From: a virus
Strand: one strand, 5' to 3'
Virus record (IMG/VR): IMGVR_UViG_3300036782_000063
Location: 1-25,723 of that record
DNA length: 25,723 nucleotides
Part shown: positions 1-6,574 of the stretch, one piece after another
Layout of the letters: each line of letters begins with the position of its first letter
How positions within the stretch are numbered: the first letter of the stretch is position 1
Made by a program: the position numbers and the translations under genes
Notes under the pieces: model-generated
Database searches by the model: none
What the model was told of the DNA's origin: nothing
The model's input: the letters and a program-made list of their open reading frames with translations, nothing else

Positions 1-2
1 CC

Positions 3-1574
3 TGGCAAGCATCGAGCTCAAGTGGGACTGTCAATCCTGGTCTAATAAATGAAGTAGCTTATTACGCAAACCCAGGTACTACAGTAAGTGGTCTTGCGAC
101 AGGTAATGATGGGGTTTTAGTAACAGATGCTTCTGGTGTCCCTTCTATATCATCTACGCTTCCTTTTGCAGTACAAACAAATATTACTGAACTTGGCACG
201 ATAACTTTAGGCACCTGGCATGGTTCCACGATAGATGTTCCACACGGAGGAACTGGCGATACATCATTTACTGCTTATTCGGTCATTTGTGGAGGCACTT
301 CAAGTACAGGTGCCTTACAGAATGTTTCAGGAGTTGGATTATCAGGCCAAGTATTAACTTCACAGGGAGCAGCCGCTTTACCCATATGGGCCAATGCTAC
401 TGGCACCGGCACAGTCAATACTGGAACTGCTAATGATTTAGCATATTATGCTACAAGTACTAATGCCGTTTCTCCATTAGCAAGTGCTAATAATGGATTA
501 TTGGTAACCAGTGCTTCAGGAGTTCCTTCTATATTAGGTGGGCCTGGAACTTCGGGAAATGTTCTGCAATCAAATTCTGGTGCTGCTCCCTCATTCTCAA
601 CAGCTACTTATCCCTCAGTTGCATCTAGTGCGGGGACTATTTTACGAGCTAGCGGCGGCAATTGGTTAGCTTCCACTGCTACTTATCCAGATACCGCTAC
701 CAGTAGTGGGACTTTACTTCGGGCTAATGGTACAAACTGGGTTCCATCTACTTCAACTTTTGCCGATACCTATTCTATTAACACACTACTTTATAATTCT
801 TCAGCCAATACAGTGGTGGGATTGGCCACCGCCAATAATAGTGTTTTGGTAACGAGCGCTGGAGGAGTTCCTAGTTTAAGTACCACTCTGCCATCAGGCC
901 TTACTATTCCAGGATTTGCAAAATCAGGTGCAAATTCTGATGTTACATCCATGACCGGTCTCACAGGGACTTTACAAGCACCAACTGGTGTTACAAGTAG
1001 TACAGGGGCAGTATTACTTGGATTTAGTTATATTGCATCTGCAGTAAATTCAATTACTTTTCAAAATAATACAACTGGAAGCGCACCGGTAATATTAGCA
1101 GCAGGCTCCGATACAAATATTACATTAAATTTACAAGGTAAAGGTGCAGGAGGGGCTGCTCTTAGAGGAACGCAAACTAATGACAATGCAGTAACAGGAT
1201 TTGTTGGTGAATTTATTTCAAGCGTTATTACTTCTGGATCACCCGTCAGTTTTTCAACTACTGTTACAAGAAATGTTACGTCTATAAGTTTAACGGCTGG
1301 TGATTGGGATGTATGGGGAAATGTCACATTTGCATATGATACAGGATCGTCTAATCAAGGAGCATGGATTAGTTCCTCCTCTGCTACCTTACCTGATAAT
1401 AGTTTAGATTGTATTGTTAATACTACAACAGCTCTATTTGCTGTATTAGGTATTTCAGTGCCTTCTTTAAGATTTTCCTTATCCGCCACTACTACTATCT
1501 TTCTTTCTGCATATTCAGTATTTGCAGGAACCGCCGTGGGAAGTGGAGGAATTTATGCCAGACGTAGACGTTAA
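3..1574 (+). CDS. Phage tail fibre / receptor-binding protein, 5' end missing
   Basis: The frame is open from base 3 to the stop at 1572-1574, about 523 codons, with no start that is clearly the first; the gene begins outside the window. The protein is rich in Gly, Ser, Thr, Ala and Asn. It carries degenerate repeats such as GVLVTDASGVPS, GLLVTSASGVPS and SVLVTSAGGVPS, and a segment with the fibre-type motif HGGTGDTSF followed by YSVICGGTSSTGAL. These are typical of long phage side-tail fibres. The last ~120 residues lack the repeat and contain LTAGDWDVWGN, ending in GIYARRRR, which suggests a compact C-terminal receptor-binding head. An internal ATG at 501 is not the true start because the frame is open and repeat-bearing upstream. 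Fibre assignment is firm; the receptor is unknown. Confidence 0.85.
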   Translation, partial: WQASSSSGTVNPGLINEVAYYANPGTTVSGLATGNDGVLVTDASGVPSISSTLPFAVQTNITELGTITLGTWHGSTIDVPHGGTGDTSFTAYSVICGGTSSTGALQNVSGVGLSGQVLTSQGAAALPIWANATGTGTVNTGTANDLAYYATSTNAVSPLASANNGLLVTSASGVPSILGGPGTSGNVLQSNSGAAPSFSTATYPSVASSAGTILRASGGNWLASTATYPDTATSSGTLLRANGTNWVPSTSTFADTYSINTLLYNSSANTVVGLATANNSVLVTSAGGVPSLSTTLPSGLTIPGFAKSGANSDVTSMTGLTGTLQAPTGVTSSTGAVLLGFSYIASAVNSITFQNNTTGSAPVILAAGSDTNITLNLQGKGAGGAALRGTQTNDNAVTGFVGEFISSVITSGSPVSFSTTVTRNVTSISLTAGDWDVWGNVTFAYDTGSSNQGAWISSSSATLPDNSLDCIVNTTTALFAVLGISVPSLRFSLSATTTIFLSAYSVFAGTAVGSGGIYARRRR

Positions 1575-1644
1575 TTTGCTTTCTCTTTATTCATTATGAG
1601 ATAATTTGTTCACATGGATTTTAAACGATAAGGACGTCTGAATC

Positions 1645-1779
1645 ATGAAACATCATAGCCATCATTCCTCGAAAGCAGAACACCATCATAAAATGAGTGT
1701 TAAACATGCAAAGCTTTCTCATCAACACCATAAAAAAGCCCATCATGAAATGAAGCATCACGAAAAAAAACGTAAATAA
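1645..1779 (+). CDS. His/Lys-rich 44-aa mini-protein
   Basis: ATG at 1645 follows an AAGGA ribosome-binding site at about 1630-1634. The product is 44 residues, with 15 His and 11 Lys, in repeated HH/HHH clusters. There is no signal peptide or membrane segment. Such composition could bind metal (Ni, Zn, Cu) or nucleic acid, but I recognise no family. It lies 70 nt after the fibre gene on the same strand, and its stop codon directly abuts the stop of the convergent gene ending at 1780. Coding status rests on the good RBS, uninterrupted frame and tight packing. Confidence 0.55.
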   Translation: MKHHSHHSSKAEHHHKMSVKHAKLSHQHHKKAHHEMKHHEKKRK

Positions 1780-2046
1780 TTAATTTAATACTTCAGGTTT
1801 AATTTCATCTTTTACTTTAACGTCATCAGTAATGGCTTCTCCTGGTGACGCAGGTTCTTCTGCTTTTGGTGGTTGTATTAACTCAATAGCTTTTTGTATC
1901 CACATAATTCCTTGATCTAGATTTTGATAAGCATAATTTTTGAATTGTAGATTAAGCGGTGCATTCTGTAAAAACGCTATGAGATTTTTATACTGAACAT
2001 TTAACTCTGCTAATAAATCAGCTTTTAATTTTGCAAGCGCATCCAT
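1780..2046 (-). CDS. Acb2/Tad1-hairpin-like small protein (possible cyclic-nucleotide sponge)
   Basis: This 88-aa protein starts at an ATG with an AGGGAG site upstream. Its N-terminal ~60 residues form a predicted helical hairpin: MDALAKLKADLLAE, then a helix containing YKNLIAFLQNAP, then the segment YQNLDQGIMWIQKAIE at about residues 40-55. The A/N-L-D/E-x-G/A-x-M-W-x-x-x-A-I pattern resembles the hairpin domain of phage anti-CBASS Acb2 and anti-Thoeris Tad1 proteins, which sequester cyclic-nucleotide signals. The last ~30 residues (PPKAEEPASPGEAIT onward) are acidic and probably disordered. It is separated from the next upstream minus-strand gene by a strong hairpin. The family match is from memory of motif pattern; it may simply be a virion-associated helical protein. 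Confidence 0.4.
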   Translation of the reverse strand: MDALAKLKADLLAELNVQYKNLIAFLQNAPLNLQFKNYAYQNLDQGIMWIQKAIELIQPPKAEEPASPGEAITDDVKVKDEIKPEVLN

Positions 2047-2081
2047 TATTAATTCTCCCTGTAAAGGGATAAATAATAAAC

Positions 2082-2111
2082 AAAATCCACTCTTAATGAA
2101 AGTGGATTTTT
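2082..2111 (-). terminator. Hairpin terminator, likely bidirectional
   Basis: AAAATCCACT at 2082-2091 is perfectly complementary to AGTGGATTTT at 2101-2110, a 10-bp stem with a 9-nt loop, with T-rich flanks on both strands. It lies in the 70-nt gap between two minus-strand genes and would end the transcript of the gene at 2117-2347, so the downstream Acb2-like gene may have its own promoter. Confidence 0.75.
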
Positions 2112-2116
2112 AGGAT

Positions 2117-2347
2117 TTATTTATTACCGTAACGATAATTCTCAGATGCACCTTCAGGGCCTAATTGAGCATTCTTGCGTTCTTTACCCATATCAACTGG
2201 AAAGGGTTTAGTATTAGCAAGATCAGCCATATCGTGATAACCCATCTTTGCATTCATAGAATCAGTATTTTCTTTCTGCATAGAAGGCATGCAATATGCT
2301 TCTCTCTCAACTGCACCTTCTGCACCTATGCCATATCTTTGAGCCAT
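2117..2347 (-). CDS. Unknown 76-aa phage protein
   Basis: ATG at 2345-2347 is preceded by a strong GAGGAGA site. The product is polar, with many Gly, Asn, Met and Glu residues (starts MAQRYGIGAEGAVEREAYC, ends ASENYRYGNK), no hydrophobic segment and no motif I recognise. It starts 16 nt after the stop of the fibre-like gene 2364-3542, so the two are probably co-transcribed, and a strong hairpin follows it. That position is compatible with a minor virion or fibre-associated protein, but this is only context. Confidence 0.7.
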   Translation of the reverse strand: MAQRYGIGAEGAVEREAYCMPSMQKENTDSMNAKMGYHDMADLANTKPFPVDMGKERKNAQLGPEGASENYRYGNK

Positions 2348-2363
2348 AATATTCTCCTCAATT

Positions 2364-3542
2364 TTATTTCATAATAATGTAGTTTAAAGTGGAAGCACCT
2401 GGATCACCTGAACTTAATACTGTGAATGAACCATTTCCAGGTGTAACTTTTTGTATATTTACTGCATTAGCACTTGTATTCCATTGAGCTAGAATATTAC
2501 TAGCCGATGATGAAAATGCATCAGTAACTGTAGTCGTTGCAGAGCCACCGGCATTCACAGCTCCTGCTACTGATTTCATTCTAACCGCTGAGGTTGAAAC
2601 TACGATATCACCAGTGGAAGCACCAATATCAGGTATTGTATACACAGTGGACTGACCCATTACACCACTTGAAATAGTGGTATTGAATGCACCACCTGCA
2701 TTTACTGCGGCAAGTATTAGAGAGCCATTGGCAGCAGTAGGAGGAAATGAAGTTACTGTGCCTGGATGGCCAGAGCTACCAGCAGTTAGATTTCCTTGTA
2801 GAGCTTGGAGATTTCCTAATGCTAGCGACAAACTTCCAGTTGCAATACTTTGAGTTCCTGCTGAATCTGCCAATATGAATTTTGAAGTGGCAACACCTGG
2901 ATCGGGAATGCTAATAACAGATGACTGACCCATTACTGAATTATTGATAGTGGTATTAAAAGCGCCACCAGCATTAATAGCAGCTAAGATTAAAGAACCA
3001 TTAGCAGCGGTTGGAGGAAATGATATAAAACTTCCTGCTGTCCCACTTGTACCGGCTGAGATATTGCCAAGATTATTGACGTTTGCTGCTCCTCCATCAA
3101 TAGTCCCTGCGGTATCACTAAAATGAGCTAATCTATTAACAACTTCAGCACCTGATGCCATAACTACTTTAGTCTTTGTAGGATCAGATGGTGAATAACC
3201 AGCATCATAGAGTTGGCCTAAAGTGCCAGAGAAATTCACGAAATCATTATTAGTTACAGGAAGGGTCACGCCACCAGCACCCGCTGTTGAATAAAGAATT
3301 AAGCTATGGGTGGTCATATTTACTTGATATAAAACATCATCATTATCTGCTTGTGAATATAGCAATACTAAATCACCTGGTTGCCATACCCATACACCAC
3401 TGTTGGCAAGCTCAATACTAGCGATTGTTGATGCAAGTCCAAGCCATCCCGTTGCAGCAACGGTCGCTTGAGAATCCGTGACGCTCATATTTACTATTTG
3501 AGGAACGTCATTAAAATTACGTTGGATAGAGATTACTGACAT
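2364..3542 (-). CDS. Fibre-like phage surface protein with two internal repeats
   Basis: The 392-aa protein starts after an AAGGAGAT site and is rich in Gly, Ala, Ser, Thr and Asn. Residues ~159-216 and ~249-307 are two copies of one module, each with SFPPTAANGSLILAA, NAGGAFNTTI and an IPD motif. A C-terminal region (about 328-392) with VNAGGSATTTVTDAF and ending NYIIMK is probably a trimerising or receptor-binding tip. The N-terminal ~110 residues contain GVWVWQPGDLVLLYSQ, possibly the virion attachment domain. This composition matches phage tail or head fibres. It is on the strand opposite the fibre at 3-1574, so the phage may carry two adhesins expressed from separate promoters. Confidence 0.7.
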   Translation of the reverse strand: MSVISIQRNFNDVPQIVNMSVTDSQATVAATGWLGLASTIASIELANSGVWVWQPGDLVLLYSQADNDDVLYQVNMTTHSLILYSTAGAGGVTLPVTNNDFVNFSGTLGQLYDAGYSPSDPTKTKVVMASGAEVVNRLAHFSDTAGTIDGGAANVNNLGNISAGTSGTAGSFISFPPTAANGSLILAAINAGGAFNTTINNSVMGQSSVISIPDPGVATSKFILADSAGTQSIATGSLSLALGNLQALQGNLTAGSSGHPGTVTSFPPTAANGSLILAAVNAGGAFNTTISSGVMGQSTVYTIPDIGASTGDIVVSTSAVRMKSVAGAVNAGGSATTTVTDAFSSSASNILAQWNTSANAVNIQKVTPGNGSFTVLSSGDPGASTLNYIIMK

Positions 3543-3583
3543 TTCGATCTCCTTATCGATAAGTTCTTTCCCTAGGTGAGCAT

Positions 3584-3589
3584 ATTATA
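3584..3589 (-). promoter_or_regulatory. Candidate -10 box for the minus-strand fibre operon
   Basis: On the minus strand TATAAT is found about 45 nt upstream of the start codon at 3542. No clear -35 element is visible at the proper spacing, so this may be a regulated late promoter or chance in AT-rich DNA. Confidence 0.3.
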
Positions 3590-3607
3590 CGATATAATTT
3601 GACTAAA

Positions 3608-3775
3608 TTAACTAGCTTCTTCTGGCATCTTATTACATTTTATGCAAAGGGTTTCGTAAATCTCTGTATTTTGATAACGTTTCATATCTATCAAATTTCT
3701 AGTAGCACCTTTATCAAAATCTCTCTCTGATATGAATCTACCGCAATTATCACATCTGTAGCTAATCTGTCCCAT
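3608..3775 (-). CDS. Zinc-ribbon-like 55-aa protein
   Basis: ATG at 3773-3775 opens a 55-aa frame that ends at TAA 3608-3610. It has CDNC at residues 8-11 and CIKC at residues 44-47, a four-Cys arrangement that suggests one zinc site with a 32-residue insert. Its first 14 nt overlap the end of the upstream gene 3762-4022, a typical translationally coupled arrangement. No enzyme signature is visible. Zinc ribbons of this size in phages often serve as nucleic-acid or protein interaction modules; the target here is unknown. Confidence 0.65.
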   Translation of the reverse strand: MGQISYRCDNCGRFISERDFDKGATRNLIDMKRYQNTEIYETLCIKCNKMPEEAS

Positions 3776-4022
3776 ATTCTATATTTCGTCCTTTAAATTG
3801 TCTATATTCTCCTTTACGAGACCAAAGAACACAGCACATCCTATTATTAACATCTTGGCGCACTCGAGGATGAGTACAATATCTTTCTTTTATATATTTA
3901 CAATTTCCACAATTTGTACCATCTATATCTAATGGCAAAGTAATAAGATCCACATTTTTAGCGCGTTGTAATTCCTTTTCAGTCTTAGCAAGAACACCGC
4001 CTAACTTATTTAATTCAGCCAT
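3762..4022 (-). CDS. Cys-rich 86-aa phage protein
   Basis: It starts after an AAGGA site. The N-terminal ~25 residues (MAELNKLGGVLAKTEKEL) are a charged helix. The core has NCGNCKYIK, YCTHP and MCCVLW, giving Cys at about residues 38, 41, 49, 63 and 64. A CxxC-x7-C-x13-CC layout suggests a metal site, zinc or iron-sulfur, of a type common in small phage proteins but with no assigned function that I can name. It is followed with overlap by the zinc-ribbon gene, and preceded by a 219-nt non-coding interval that separates it from the SSB/Sak4 operon. Confidence 0.7.
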   Translation of the reverse strand: MAELNKLGGVLAKTEKELQRAKNVDLITLPLDIDGTNCGNCKYIKERYCTHPRVRQDVNNRMCCVLWSRKGEYRQFKGRNIEYGTD

Positions 4023-4241
4023 AAGATATCCTTATTCATTGGCCTATTTTCCTATGTTAATGCTCAACAGACTTAACGAGCTTTTAACCGCAGCCTGACG
4101 GGACATAGTATCGTCGGCCCTAATCTTAGACACTAGGAAGATTTTCACTTCCGGCTTTAGGAAAGGAGCGCGTTCACAAACTGTCAAGTAAACTTGCTTA
4201 AACCCACTACACGCGTAAGTAGTACGCTAGTGCCATTAGAA
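4023..4241 (-). other. Structured non-coding interval in the minus-strand operon
   Basis: No credible ORF lies in these 219 nt. Local GC is higher than in neighbours. Several hairpins can be drawn: CACTA 4205-4209 with TAGTG 4228-4232 enclosing CGTA 4214-4217 with TACG 4223-4226; GGAAG with CTTCC near 4136-4152; and CAAG with CTTG near 4184-4196. No T-tract follows the first on the minus strand, so it is not a canonical terminator. It could be a 5' leader RNA or a processed spacer for the gene at 3762-4022. It does not fold as a tRNA by eye. Confidence 0.35.
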
Positions 4242-4697
4242 CTAAAATGGTATGTCACTATCCCCTATATTATCAACTGGTTTAGGAGGTAAAGATGTTT
4301 GTGAAACATTAGCACCATTCACTATATAATCCTTCACGCTATTTTTATCAGGATAATAACCACCCGTGTCTTTAGCTCCTCCTTGTTGGACAATCAGTTC
4401 AACCTTCCCACATTTTCCAATACAATGAAGATCACATAGTTCATCACTTTCATATTGACTTATTAGACCTGTAGCTTTGGCAAAATGTTGAAGTTTAAAT
4501 GCCATAGCTTCTAATAGGTAATCAAATACTACTCGTCGACTGCCAGTTAAATCATAAACTCCTAGTTTCAGTTCTAACATTTCATTACCAGCTTTTGATA
4601 AGCGTTCCTTCGCATCTAATACTTCAAAGTCATAAATTCCTTCTGGTAGTAAGTTCATTTTTTGTAACTCTTCATCGCTTTTATGGACAAATTTCAT
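4242..4697 (-). CDS. Single-stranded DNA-binding protein (DUF669-like, DIPF tail)
   Basis: The 151-aa protein has a beta-rich N-terminal core (GIYDFEVLDAKERLSKAGNEM, typical of DUF669-type phage SSBs) and ends in NIGDSDIPF. The acidic C-terminus with a final DIPF is the hallmark tip of bacterial SSBs that recruits replication and repair partners. It probably coats ssDNA during phage replication and recombination. Its start codon overlaps the stop of the Sak4-like ATPase gene upstream (4 nt), and Sak4-type recombinases are commonly encoded next to, and work with, an SSB. This pairing reinforces both calls. Confidence 0.75.
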   Translation of the reverse strand: MKFVHKSDEELQKMNLLPEGIYDFEVLDAKERLSKAGNEMLELKLGVYDLTGSRRVVFDYLLEAMAFKLQHFAKATGLISQYESDELCDLHCIGKCGKVELIVQQGGAKDTGGYYPDKNSVKDYIVNGANVSQTSLPPKPVDNIGDSDIPF

Positions 4698-5572
4698 GCG
4701 GCTTTATCTCCTTTAGTTTTAACTTCCATTTTGGGTTTTGATTTATTTTCCATATGTATAATGAGCTTCGTAATAACTATTTCATTCATTTCTTCAAAAC
4801 TTGTAGCCTCAGCTTTAGTTAACCATTTTTGTACTATCTCATCTGGTTCTTTGTAAAGCTCAATTAATTCCTTTAAGCGAGCTACTTGTTGCGTTGTAGC
4901 TAACTTCTCTGCTATTGCATCTTTCTCTAGTATTTTTTTACCATAACGTTTTGAGATTTCTTCGTAATCAAATGGAAAAGTTTCTCCATCCGGGAATGAT
5001 TCAAGTCTAGATTTTTTAATAATCCCAACTCGAGATGCTCCACGCTTTTGAATCTCAAATACTAAATCAAAAAGATAATCTAACTTTTTATATCCGTCAA
5101 AAGTTTGACCAAGTACAGACAAATTATCACCATACAAATTTTTAGAATGGCATGTGATAATGACATTCATGTCTAAGCGTAATAATAAATTTAATAAATG
5201 TTTAACTTTTTTATTAGCTTCTCCATAATGTCTACCAAATTCTGATCCTACATCTTTTTCTGCTTTATCTAATAAGTCATTATAAAGTGTAGTAAATGGA
5301 TCAATGATTAAAGTTTTAAATTCATGCTTTTCTGTTAATAAAGATTTTACTTCGATAAGCAATTCATCAAAATCATTAGTTTGATAAACTACTCCTCCTA
5401 ATTTTTTTATAATCTCTACATATTGATCATTGGTTGCGCCTTTTTCTGTATCGATTAGATATGGTTTTGGAAATTTAATTGATGCTGTAGTCTTACCAAC
5501 ACCTGGTGCTCCATAAAATAATGCTTTTAATCTTTTTTCAATCTTCTCTGGTGATATTCCACGTAACTTCAT
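4694..5572 (-). CDS. Sak4-like RecA-fold ATPase (AAA_24), recombination/annealing
   Basis: I chose ATG at 5570-5572 (292 aa) because AGGAGG lies 8 nt upstream and the preceding gene stops at 5574; a longer in-frame start at 5590 lacks that site. Residues 21-28 are a Walker A motif, GAPGVGKT. TLIIDPFT, with D91, is Walker B. NVIITCHSKN at ~136-145 is a typical beta-strand with a polar end as in RecA-fold ATPases. The C-terminal third is helical and charged. Sak4-type proteins are phage single-strand annealing or RecA-like recombinases of similar size. It is followed with overlap by an SSB-like gene, as expected for this module. Confidence 0.75.
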   Translation of the reverse strand: MKLRGISPEKIEKRLKALFYGAPGVGKTTASIKFPKPYLIDTEKGATNDQYVEIIKKLGGVVYQTNDFDELLIEVKSLLTEKHEFKTLIIDPFTTLYNDLLDKAEKDVGSEFGRHYGEANKKVKHLLNLLLRLDMNVIITCHSKNLYGDNLSVLGQTFDGYKKLDYLFDLVFEIQKRGASRVGIIKKSRLESFPDGETFPFDYEEISKRYGKKILEKDAIAEKLATTQQVARLKELIELYKEPDEIVQKWLTKAEATSFEEMNEIVITKLIIHMENKSKPKMEVKTKGDKAA

Positions 5573-5573
5573 C

Positions 5574-5822
5574 TTAAAATCCTCCTGCATAAGGAAATCT
5601 ATCTAAACATTCAACTTTTAGTTTTCTTTCATTAATTAACATCTGTGCATAATCAAGCATTACAGATTTAATATTTTCAGGATCGTATTGAAGAATTAAA
5701 TTAATAAGAATGTTTTGTTCTTTATCATCAAGATCACATCCAATCTCTAAATCGTAACTATTATAGTTTTCATTGAATGTGCGGATGATATTATCTATAT
5801 GAGTTCTTAATTGATTATTCAT
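5574..5822 (-). CDS. Unknown 82-aa acidic protein
   Basis: Starts at ATG 5820-5822, overlapping by one base the stop of the upstream gene (TAATG), with GGAGG 8 nt upstream. The protein is largely helical (begins MNNQLRTHIDNIIRTFNEN; a later helix SVMLDYAQMLINERK) and acidic. I recognise no family. It sits between another unknown and the Sak4-like gene, all translationally coupled, so it belongs to the early DNA-metabolism operon. The end of this gene contains the ribosome-binding site for the ATPase. Confidence 0.7.
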   Translation of the reverse strand: MNNQLRTHIDNIIRTFNENYNSYDLEIGCDLDDKEQNILINLILQYDPENIKSVMLDYAQMLINERKLKVECLDRFPYAGGF

Positions 5823-6025
5823 TATATTCCCTCCTTGGAATCAAAATGATCATCCCATGATTCAATCTTATTGATCAAATCAATAATAAATGTCTCTTCA
5901 TAAATTTCTGGATAGGAAAATGCTAAATAATCTAAAAGAGTTTGTAAACTCCATCTTAAATCCATTCCTTTATTAACCAATTGACGATTTGCAAACTGTG
6001 TGTTACTAATTAAAGCGCTACTCAC
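5822..6025 (-). CDS. Unknown 67-aa protein, GTG start
   Basis: The start is GTG at 6023-6025 with AAGGAG about 10 nt upstream; an ATG just upstream runs into a stop after four codons. The protein (begins MSSALISNTQFANRQLVNK) is predicted helical with a DLRWSLQTLLDYLAF segment. No signature was recognised. It is the first gene of the coupled block that leads into the Sak4/SSB pair, following a hairpin-containing spacer. Confidence 0.6.
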   Translation of the reverse strand: MSSALISNTQFANRQLVNKGMDLRWSLQTLLDYLAFSYPEIYEETFIIDLINKIESWDDHFDSKEGI

Positions 6026-6068
6026 GATACATACTCCTTAAAGTTATATTGTGTTTAAGTGACCTGTC

Positions 6069-6117
6069 CTAAGGGGAGTTTGTCCCTCCCCTTAGACTAT
6101 GCCGTCATACTGGCATA
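6069..6117. other. Two adjacent hairpins between minus-strand genes
   Basis: CTAAGGGGAG 6069-6078 pairs perfectly with CTCCCCTTAG 6086-6095 (10 bp, 7-nt loop). TATGCC 6098-6103 pairs with GGCATA 6112-6117 (6 bp, 8-nt loop). Neither is followed by a T-run on the minus strand, so these may be an attenuator, an mRNA-processing or stabilising structure, or an operator, between the ribbon-helix-helix gene and the recombination operon. Confidence 0.5.
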
Positions 6118-6123
6118 AATACT

Positions 6124-6303
6124 TTATTCTGTCAATACATTTTCTTGTGATTTCTTTAATTTTCTTACTGCGCGCAAAATAACTTCATTAAAGCTTATAT
6201 CTTGCTCATATGCTATTTTATTGGCATATTTCCAAGTTTCTTCATCTAAGCGAATAGTGGTTTTTTTTACAACTGGCGTTACTTTCCAATCTGTTTTTTT
6301 CAT
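6124..6303 (-). CDS. Ribbon-helix-helix transcriptional regulator
   Basis: The 59-aa reading from ATG 6301-6303 is preferred because AGGA lies 8 nt upstream; an in-frame ATG at 6312 lacks a site. KKTTIRLDEETWKYANKIA is a beta-strand plus helix of the Arc/MetJ/CopG type, and ISFNEVILRAVRKLKK is the second helix. Such proteins dimerise and place paired beta-strands in the major groove. It is the first gene of the minus-strand block and faces the divergent control region with an inverted repeat over its own promoter, so autorepression or an early switch role is likely. Confidence 0.75.
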   Translation of the reverse strand: MKKTDWKVTPVVKKTTIRLDEETWKYANKIAYEQDISFNEVILRAVRKLKKSQENVLTE

Positions 6304-6339
6304 TATACTCATCCTAATGGTTGGTAATATATTGCCATC

Positions 6340-6367
6340 ATGATAGCATAATATTCATCTATCACAA
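6340..6367 (-). promoter_or_regulatory. Promoter with overlapping operator for the RHH operon
   Basis: On the minus strand TTGTGA (6362-6367) and TATCAT (6340-6345) are spaced by 16 bp. An inverted repeat, TGATAG 6341-6346 with CTATCA 6359-6364 and a 12-bp centre, lies over the core promoter. This is well placed for the regulator encoded just downstream. Confidence 0.45.
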
Positions 6368-6439
6368 GATTAATATTTAGACGTATTAACGTGACAAAAA
6401 AGAATGAAGTAAATGGGAAAGTGATTAAAGGTAAAGTAA

Positions 6440-6574
6440 ACTAGATTTTTGGTCGTTGCGCCCAGCGGTTCAGGCTGAGCGCGACATAAAACTAACTGGG
6501 TTCCTACCCTGGCCATACCCGCAATTATAGCGCAGGCCACCGGAAGGTCAACCCATAACAAGAAGGAATCTCGT
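6440..6574 (+). other. GC-rich structured leader before the initiator-like gene
   Basis: No ORF. This segment is clearly more GC-rich than the DNA around it. A strong hairpin pairs GCGC 6458-6461 and CAGC 6463-6466 with GCTG 6474-6477 and GCGC 6479-6482 across one C-A mismatch. GGGT/ACCC (near 6499-6510) and GGCC/GGCC can form further short stems. It may be a 5' leader or antisense control RNA for the gene at 6575; no T-run follows the main hairpin. Confidence 0.4.

Noticed and set aside
4023-4241. tRNA gene
   Set aside because: No acceptor stem, T-loop or anticodon arrangement could be drawn on either strand.
6421-6450. Weak GT-NNN periodicity (GTAAA and CTAGA followed by TTTTTGG)
   Set aside because: Only about four slots fit and the phase breaks; chance is enough in AT-rich DNA.
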